Assembly (NCBI GenBank): GCA_000751295.2
Contig: CCMO02000001.1
Span: forward strand, 3,190,615-3,254,614
Source of the DNA: a bacterium YEK0313
GTDB lineage: Bacteria; Pseudomonadota; Alphaproteobacteria; Rhizobiales; Phreatobacteraceae
Reading direction: 5' to 3'
DNA: 64,000 bases
In this document: piece by piece, positions 60,176 through 64,000 of the stretch
Numbering within the stretch: position 1 is the stretch's first letter
Layout: every line of letters begins with the position of its first letter
Notes under the pieces: generated by a model
The model's input: only the letters and a program-made list of their open reading frames with translations
Database searches by the model: none
What the model was told of the DNA's origin: nothing
Program-made: the position numbers and the translations under genes

Positions 60176-61162
60176 CTATTCCAGCGCGATGCCGGCACCG
60201 CGGATGATCGGCTCCCACTGGACGATCTCGCCGGCCTGGGCCTTGCGCAGGTCGTCGGGCGTGCCGCCGATCGGCCGGACGCCGATCTGGTCGAGCTTGG
60301 CGGCGACCTCGGCCGATTTCACGTAAGTGCCGACAATATCGGAGAGGCGCTTCACGACGTCCTGCGGCATGCCCTTCGGACCGGCGAGGCCGTACCAGGC
60401 CGAGACGTTCATGCCGGCCAGGCCGGATTCGGCCAGCGTCGGCACATCGGGCACCTGCGTCGCACGCTTGTCGGCCGACACCGCCAGGCCGCGGATCGAG
60501 CCCGTCTGGATGTGCGGAATATAGGGCGGCAGGAAGTCGACGGCGACATTGACATTGCCGGCGAGCAGGTCGTTGGCGAGCGGCGCCGAGCCGCGATAGG
60601 GCACATGCGTCATCTGGAAGCCGGCCGTGCGCTGCAGCAGTTCGCCGACGATATGGCCCATCAGTCCGTAGCCTGGGCTGCCGAAGGTCAGCTTGCCCGG
60701 ATTGGCCTTGCCGTAGGCGACGAGCTCGGCAAAGGTCTTGGCCGGCACCGAAGGATGGCTCGCGACCACGCACTGCACGTCGCCGACGAGCGAGATCGGC
60801 TCGAAATCGCTGAGCGGATCATAGGTCAGGGTCTTGTAGAGCAGCTTGTTGCTCGACAGGGGCCCGGACGAGGAGAGGAACAGCGTATAGCCGTCGGGCG
60901 CCGCGCGGACGACGCCGCCGGCGGCGATATTGCCGCCCGCGCCGACCTTGTTTTCGACGACGAAACCCTGGCCGAGATCCTGCCTGAGCTTTTCCGCGAC
61001 GAGACGGGCCAGCACGTCGGTCGAGGCGCCGGCCGGGAACGGCACGATGATGGTCACCGGCCGGTTCGGCCAGCTCTGGGCGAGGGCCCGGCTGGCCAGC
61101 GCCGGCGCGGCCAGAAGGGAAGCGAGCGTCGCGGACACGGTGCGGCGCGAGAAGGTCGTCAT
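60176..61162 (-). CDS. Bug family tripartite tricarboxylate transporter binding protein 2
   Basis: A 328-residue Bug protein. The signal TFSRRTVSATLASLLAAPALASRALA has a twin-arginine pair, so Tat export is possible. The mature part SWPNRPVTIIVPFPAGASTDVLAR, GGNIAAGGVVRAAPDGYTLFL, ANPGKLTFGSPGYGLMGHI and YRGSAPLANDLLAGNVNVAVDFLPPYIP follows the family pattern. It is only moderately like Bug 1 at 56101, so the two probably bind different acids of one pathway. An IclR-type repeat lies about 100 bp upstream. Confidence 0.87.
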   Translation of the reverse strand: MTTFSRRTVSATLASLLAAPALASRALAQSWPNRPVTIIVPFPAGASTDVLARLVAEKLRQDLGQGFVVENKVGAGGNIAAGGVVRAAPDGYTLFLSSSGPLSSNKLLYKTLTYDPLSDFEPISLVGDVQCVVASHPSVPAKTFAELVAYGKANPGKLTFGSPGYGLMGHIVGELLQRTAGFQMTHVPYRGSAPLANDLLAGNVNVAVDFLPPYIPHIQTGSIRGLAVSADKRATQVPDVPTLAESGLAGMNVSAWYGLAGPKGMPQDVVKRLSDIVGTYVKSAEVAAKLDQIGVRPIGGTPDDLRKAQAGEIVQWEPIIRGAGIALE

Positions 61163-61262
61163 CGCTGGGGTTTCCTCGGGGTCCCGGTGGATCGATCATG
61201 CGATCTTCGTGATGCCGCGAGCCTGCCAGCGCGCAGGAGGCCCCATGGGAAATTTCTTCTTT

Positions 61263-61279
61263 GTTTCTCCTGATGAAAC
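61263..61279. promoter_or_regulatory. Candidate IclR-type operator 2
   Basis: GTTTC-N7-GAAAC, the same core and spacing as in the candidate at 57188-57208. It lies 101 bp upstream of the Bug 2 gene. Confidence 0.4.
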
Positions 61280-61375
61280 GGAACTCACCCGTGGTGCCGC
61301 GGATGGCGGGCGGGGCCGTCCCGCACAGCGCGGCTGTCGTTCAGCAATGGGCGCGGCCCGCGTCGGTCCAATATG

Positions 61376-62167
61376 TCAGCGCCCCGGGCCGGCGGCATGG
61401 CGCGCCCGCAGCTCCGCCTCGATCGCCGCGGCGGCCTCCTTCAGCGGATAGACGAGCTTCGCCCGCGCTTCCGGCGTCGTCACCGCCGAGCGGAAATAGG
61501 TGACGCCGAAGGTCGCCAGCACGCGCTCGCCGAGCATGAGCGGCACGGCGACCGTGGCCGAGCTGCGCGGCTCGACGGCATCGTCGCGCTCGGCGAAGCC
61601 GCGGCGTCGCGCGGTCGCCACCTGCCGCTCGATTTCCTCCTCGGACAGGAGGCGGTTTTCCGGATCGGCAGAGACCTTCATGAACTCGATGAGGATGCGC
61701 CGCTCCTCTTCCGGACAGAAAGCGAGATAGGCGCGGCCGAGAGCCCGGCCGCCGAGGCTCAGGCGGTAGCCGATCGTCGCATGGAAGGGCGAGATCGGGC
61801 TGTCGGGAATGGTCGAGAAGCGCACCACGACGGCGTCATGGTCGAGCAGGCAGACGGCGGTCGGCCATTTGATCCGCCGTGTCAGCGCCGCCGCGAAGGG
61901 CCGGGCCGCCTCGATCACCATGGGCGCGCCATGGAAGCCGGCGCTGAGCTCGGCGACCTGCGAGGTCACCTGGTAGCCGCGCAGGCGCTCGTCCCGATAG
62001 ACGTAGCCGGCCGCCACCAGCGTTTCCAGAAGACGCACGATCGTCGGTTTCGGCAGGCGGGTGCGGCGATGCAGATCGCCGACCGTGGTCAGCCCGGCGC
62101 GATTGACTTCGACGAGCAGGCCAAGCGCGCGCACCACGGACTGGACAGGCGGAAACGATGACGACAA
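61376..62167 (-). CDS. IclR family transcriptional regulator
   Basis: A 263-residue regulator. The winged helix at the N-terminus is SVVRALGLLVEVNRAGLTTVGDLHRRTRLPKPTIVRLLETLVAAGYVYRDERLRGY. The effector domain is at the C-terminus (TAVCLLDHDAVVVRFSTIPDSP and SSATVAVPLMLGERVLATFGVTYF). It probably controls the flanking Bug, aldolase and dehydratase genes in response to a pathway acid. The gene follows the quinone oxidoreductase gene on the same strand (105 bp gap). Confidence 0.88.
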   Translation of the reverse strand: MSSSFPPVQSVVRALGLLVEVNRAGLTTVGDLHRRTRLPKPTIVRLLETLVAAGYVYRDERLRGYQVTSQVAELSAGFHGAPMVIEAARPFAAALTRRIKWPTAVCLLDHDAVVVRFSTIPDSPISPFHATIGYRLSLGGRALGRAYLAFCPEEERRILIEFMKVSADPENRLLSEEEIERQVATARRRGFAERDDAVEPRSSATVAVPLMLGERVLATFGVTYFRSAVTTPEARAKLVYPLKEAAAAIEAELRARHAAGPGR

Positions 62168-62272
62168 GCGCTTCGAGCCTCCGGGAGCCTTGCGCGGAAC
62201 GCCGGCAAACTAGCCGGCGGCGGGGCGGGGGGCCAGAGCGCTTCGCGTCGGGCGGCCTCGTGCCGGGAGAGG

Positions 62273-63256
62273 TCAGCCGTCCAGCGACAGCACGACCTTG
62301 CCGACCTGTTCGCCCGCATCCATCAGCGCGTGCGCCTTTGCTACGTTCTCGAAGGCGAAGACCGCGCAGACATGGTTGCGGATCCGCCCGGCCTCGATCA
62401 GCGGCCAGACCTCGGCGGCAAGCTCGCGGGCGATCCGGCCCTTGTAGGCGGCATCGCGCGGCCGGAGCGTCGAGCCGGTCAGGGTCAGCCGCCGGCGGAC
62501 GATGTTGCGGACATTGACCTCGGCCATTTCGCCGAGATGGCTGGCGATCAGCACGACGCGGCCGTCGAAGGCGAGCAGGTCGAGCTGCTTTTCGGTATAG
62601 GGCCCGGCCTGGGCGTCGAGCACGATATCGACGGCGCGCTCGCCGACGGCGGCGCGCACGGCCGCCGGCCAGTCGCCGCGGTAGTCGACGGCAAAATCCG
62701 CGCCGATCTCCCGGCTGACGGCGCGCTTTTCCTCCGTGCCGGCGGTCGCGATGACGCGCGCGCCGCGCAGCAGCTTGGCGATCTGGATCGCCGCCATGCC
62801 GACGCCGCTCGTGCCGCCCTGGACCAGCAGGGTCTCGCCGGCCGCGAGCCGGCCGAGCCAGATGACGTTGTTCCAGGCGGTGAAATAGACTTCCGGCAGA
62901 GCCGCGGCCTCGACGAAGCTCGAGCCCTTCGGCAAGGGCAGGCACTGCGGTGCCGGCACGACGCAGAATTCGGCATAGCCGCCGCCATTGGCGAGCGCGC
63001 AGACCGGTTCGCCGGCCGCCGGCCAGGCGACGCCTTCGCCCGCCGCCTCGACGATGCCCGCTATGTCGAGGCCGGGGAGATCGGTCGCGCCCGGCGGTGG
63101 CGGATAGAGGCCGCGCCGCTGCTGAATGTCGGGGCGGTTGACGCCGGCAGCCTTGACCCGCACCAGCACTTCGCCTGGCCCCGGCTGTGGTTTCGGCCGC
63201 TCGGCGATCGCCAGGACTTCCGGGCCACCCGGACGCGTGATCTCGATCACCCTCAT
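62273..63256 (-). CDS. NAD(P)H quinone oxidoreductase (PIG3/zinc-less MDR type)
   Basis: A 327-residue medium-chain reductase without zinc ligands. MRVIEITRPGGPEVLAIAERPKPQPGPGEVLVRVKAAGVNRPDIQQRRGLYPPPPGATDLPGLDIAG is the usual start of the quinone oxidoreductase PIG3 group, and LLVQGGTSGVGMAAIQIAKLLRGARVIATAGTEEKR binds NADPH. It could reduce a quinone or an enoyl intermediate. GGAGAG precedes ATG 63256. The gap to the dehydratase beta gene is 22 bases, so it is co-transcribed with it. Confidence 0.87.
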   Translation of the reverse strand: MRVIEITRPGGPEVLAIAERPKPQPGPGEVLVRVKAAGVNRPDIQQRRGLYPPPPGATDLPGLDIAGIVEAAGEGVAWPAAGEPVCALANGGGYAEFCVVPAPQCLPLPKGSSFVEAAALPEVYFTAWNNVIWLGRLAAGETLLVQGGTSGVGMAAIQIAKLLRGARVIATAGTEEKRAVSREIGADFAVDYRGDWPAAVRAAVGERAVDIVLDAQAGPYTEKQLDLLAFDGRVVLIASHLGEMAEVNVRNIVRRRLTLTGSTLRPRDAAYKGRIARELAAEVWPLIEAGRIRNHVCAVFAFENVAKAHALMDAGEQVGKVVLSLDG

Positions 63257-63278
63257 CGCCACATCTCTCCTTGGGGCT

Positions 63279-63899
63279 TCAGTCCTGCCGACGCACGGCG
63301 TCGAGAATGGCCGGCATGCGCGCCTCGGCCGAGGCCTGCAGGCTCTCGTAGAGGCTGTTGCCGTGGGCATCGATCGCCACCGTCACCGGGCCGAAGCCGC
63401 TGACCCGGATGCGGGTCAGGCGGAACTGCATGATGAGATCGTCCCATGCCGTCTCGACGATCGTCTCGACCGCCGCGGACAGCAGGGCCGAGGCACCGCC
63501 GACGATGGAAAAATAGACGCAACCGACCTCGCGCATGGCCTCGACCGAGGCTGCGGACAGGCCGCCCTTGCCGCCGATGGCGCTGAGGCGGAAATGCCTG
63601 ATGATGTCGGGCATCAGCGTGTTGAACCGGGTCGAGGTGGTCGGATTGACGTAGAGCGGCTCCAGCCGGTCGCCATCCTCGCGGCAGCAGATGCCCATAT
63701 GGACGAAGGCTGCCCCGGCGAGATCGAGCGGCGGCTTCTCGGCGCGGCCGATGCCGGCGAGCAGCCGCTGGTGCGTCGGAAAGCCGGCGGTGATGACCAT
63801 TTCGCCATCGAGCAGAACGAGATCGCCAAGCACGAGCGTGCGGGCGCGGGCCCGGTCGAGCGGCAGGCTGAGGCGTGGCAGTCCGTCGGACGGCGTCAT
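63279..63899 (-). CDS. Fumarate hydratase/tartrate dehydratase-type beta subunit
   Basis: A 206-residue protein: LSLPLDRARARTLVLGDLVLLDGEMVITAGFPTHQRLL, then VHMGICCREDGDRLEPLYVNPTTSTRFNTLMPDIIRHF and SAIGGKGGLSA. This is the C-terminal (swivelling beta) domain family of class I fumarases and L-tartrate dehydratase. It completes the active site with the alpha subunit, whose gene overlaps it by four bases. The order alpha-beta in two genes matches TtdAB-type enzymes, which dehydrate a hydroxy-diacid. Confidence 0.87.
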   Translation of the reverse strand: MTPSDGLPRLSLPLDRARARTLVLGDLVLLDGEMVITAGFPTHQRLLAGIGRAEKPPLDLAGAAFVHMGICCREDGDRLEPLYVNPTTSTRFNTLMPDIIRHFRLSAIGGKGGLSAASVEAMREVGCVYFSIVGGASALLSAAVETIVETAWDDLIMQFRLTRIRVSGFGPVTVAIDAHGNSLYESLQASAEARMPAILDAVRRQD

Positions 63900-64000
63900 T
63901 CGACCCGCTCCACTCGGCCGGAATTGTAGACGAGCGCGCGCGTGCGCCGGTTGATCCAGCAGTTGAAGCTCACCGCGACCGGCGTGAAGCCGTGGCCGGA
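63896..64000 (-). CDS. Fumarate hydratase/tartrate dehydratase-type alpha subunit, 5' part missing
   Basis: Only the last 34 codons are inside the window (SGHGFTPVAVSFNCWINRRT, then RALVYNSGRVERVE). The VSxNCWxxRR segment is the usual end of the class I alpha subunit, which carries a 4Fe-4S cluster in its missing main part. Its TGA overlaps the beta start (ATGA), so the two are translationally coupled. Its full start lies to the right of the window. Confidence 0.75.
   Translation of the reverse strand, partial: SGHGFTPVAVSFNCWINRRTRALVYNSGRVERVE

Overview
The window is GC-rich, with alphaproteobacterial codon use and gene content: a methionine aminopeptidase of the alphaproteobacterial type, promoters close to the TTGAC-N17-CTATAT form, several lone Bug-type binding proteins and many TetR-controlled acyl-CoA genes. 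A free-living member of Hyphomicrobiales (Rhizobiales) fits best. I cannot name a genus from sequence alone. No CRISPR array, prophage, rRNA or replication origin was seen. Almost all coding space is chromosomal metabolism. The only mobile DNA is a short relic of an IS481-type element beside a tRNA gene.

Layout. 1-3.1 kb: the 5' part of a caspase-fold protein, two small uncharacterised genes, the internally deleted IS481 relic and tRNA-Thr(TGT). 3.2-5.2 kb: two tandem copies of a two-gene operon for small secreted proteins, each copy with its own promoter and terminator. 5.6-11 kb: an MFS transporter, a small secreted protein, rlmB, tRNA-Tyr(GTA), a GlsB-like membrane protein, a DNA glycosylase and a SnoaL-like protein. 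11-21 kb: acyl-CoA metabolism (acyl-CoA synthetase, thiolase, two enoyl-CoA hydratases, two SDRs, two TetR regulators), plus a transglutaminase-like protein and a PhzF-like protein. 21-23 kb: a membrane-protein pair and a parDE toxin-antitoxin pair. 23-32 kb: an orphan ABC binding protein, two acyl-CoA ligases around a TetR gene, and a single-chain biotin-dependent acyl-CoA carboxylase. 33-41 kb: surface polysaccharide genes (a frameshifted HAD-UbiA fusion, GtrA, a polytopic protein, an O-antigen-polymerase-like protein, an acyltransferase and an SGNH hydrolase). 41-47 kb: mixed regulators and enzymes, including map. 47-56 kb: a full acetoin/2,3-butanediol cluster (acoR, SDR, butanediol dehydrogenase, acoXABC) with two sigma-54 promoters. 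56-64 kb: a catabolic cluster for an unidentified organic acid (two Bug proteins, HpcH/HpaI aldolase, cupin protein, amidohydrolase-like protein, IclR regulator, quinone oxidoreductase, and the beta and partial alpha subunits of a fumarase/tartrate-dehydratase-type enzyme).

How the parts work together. The 11-32 kb region looks like several separately controlled acyl-CoA degradation modules, each paired with its own TetR regulator. Inverted repeats between the divergent genes are good operator candidates. In the aco region, AcoR very probably acts on two -24/-12 promoters, each with a GCAAC-type inverted repeat about 75-85 bp upstream. The least explained parts are the duplicated operon of paired small secreted proteins (3.2-5.2 kb) and the organic acid cluster at the right edge.
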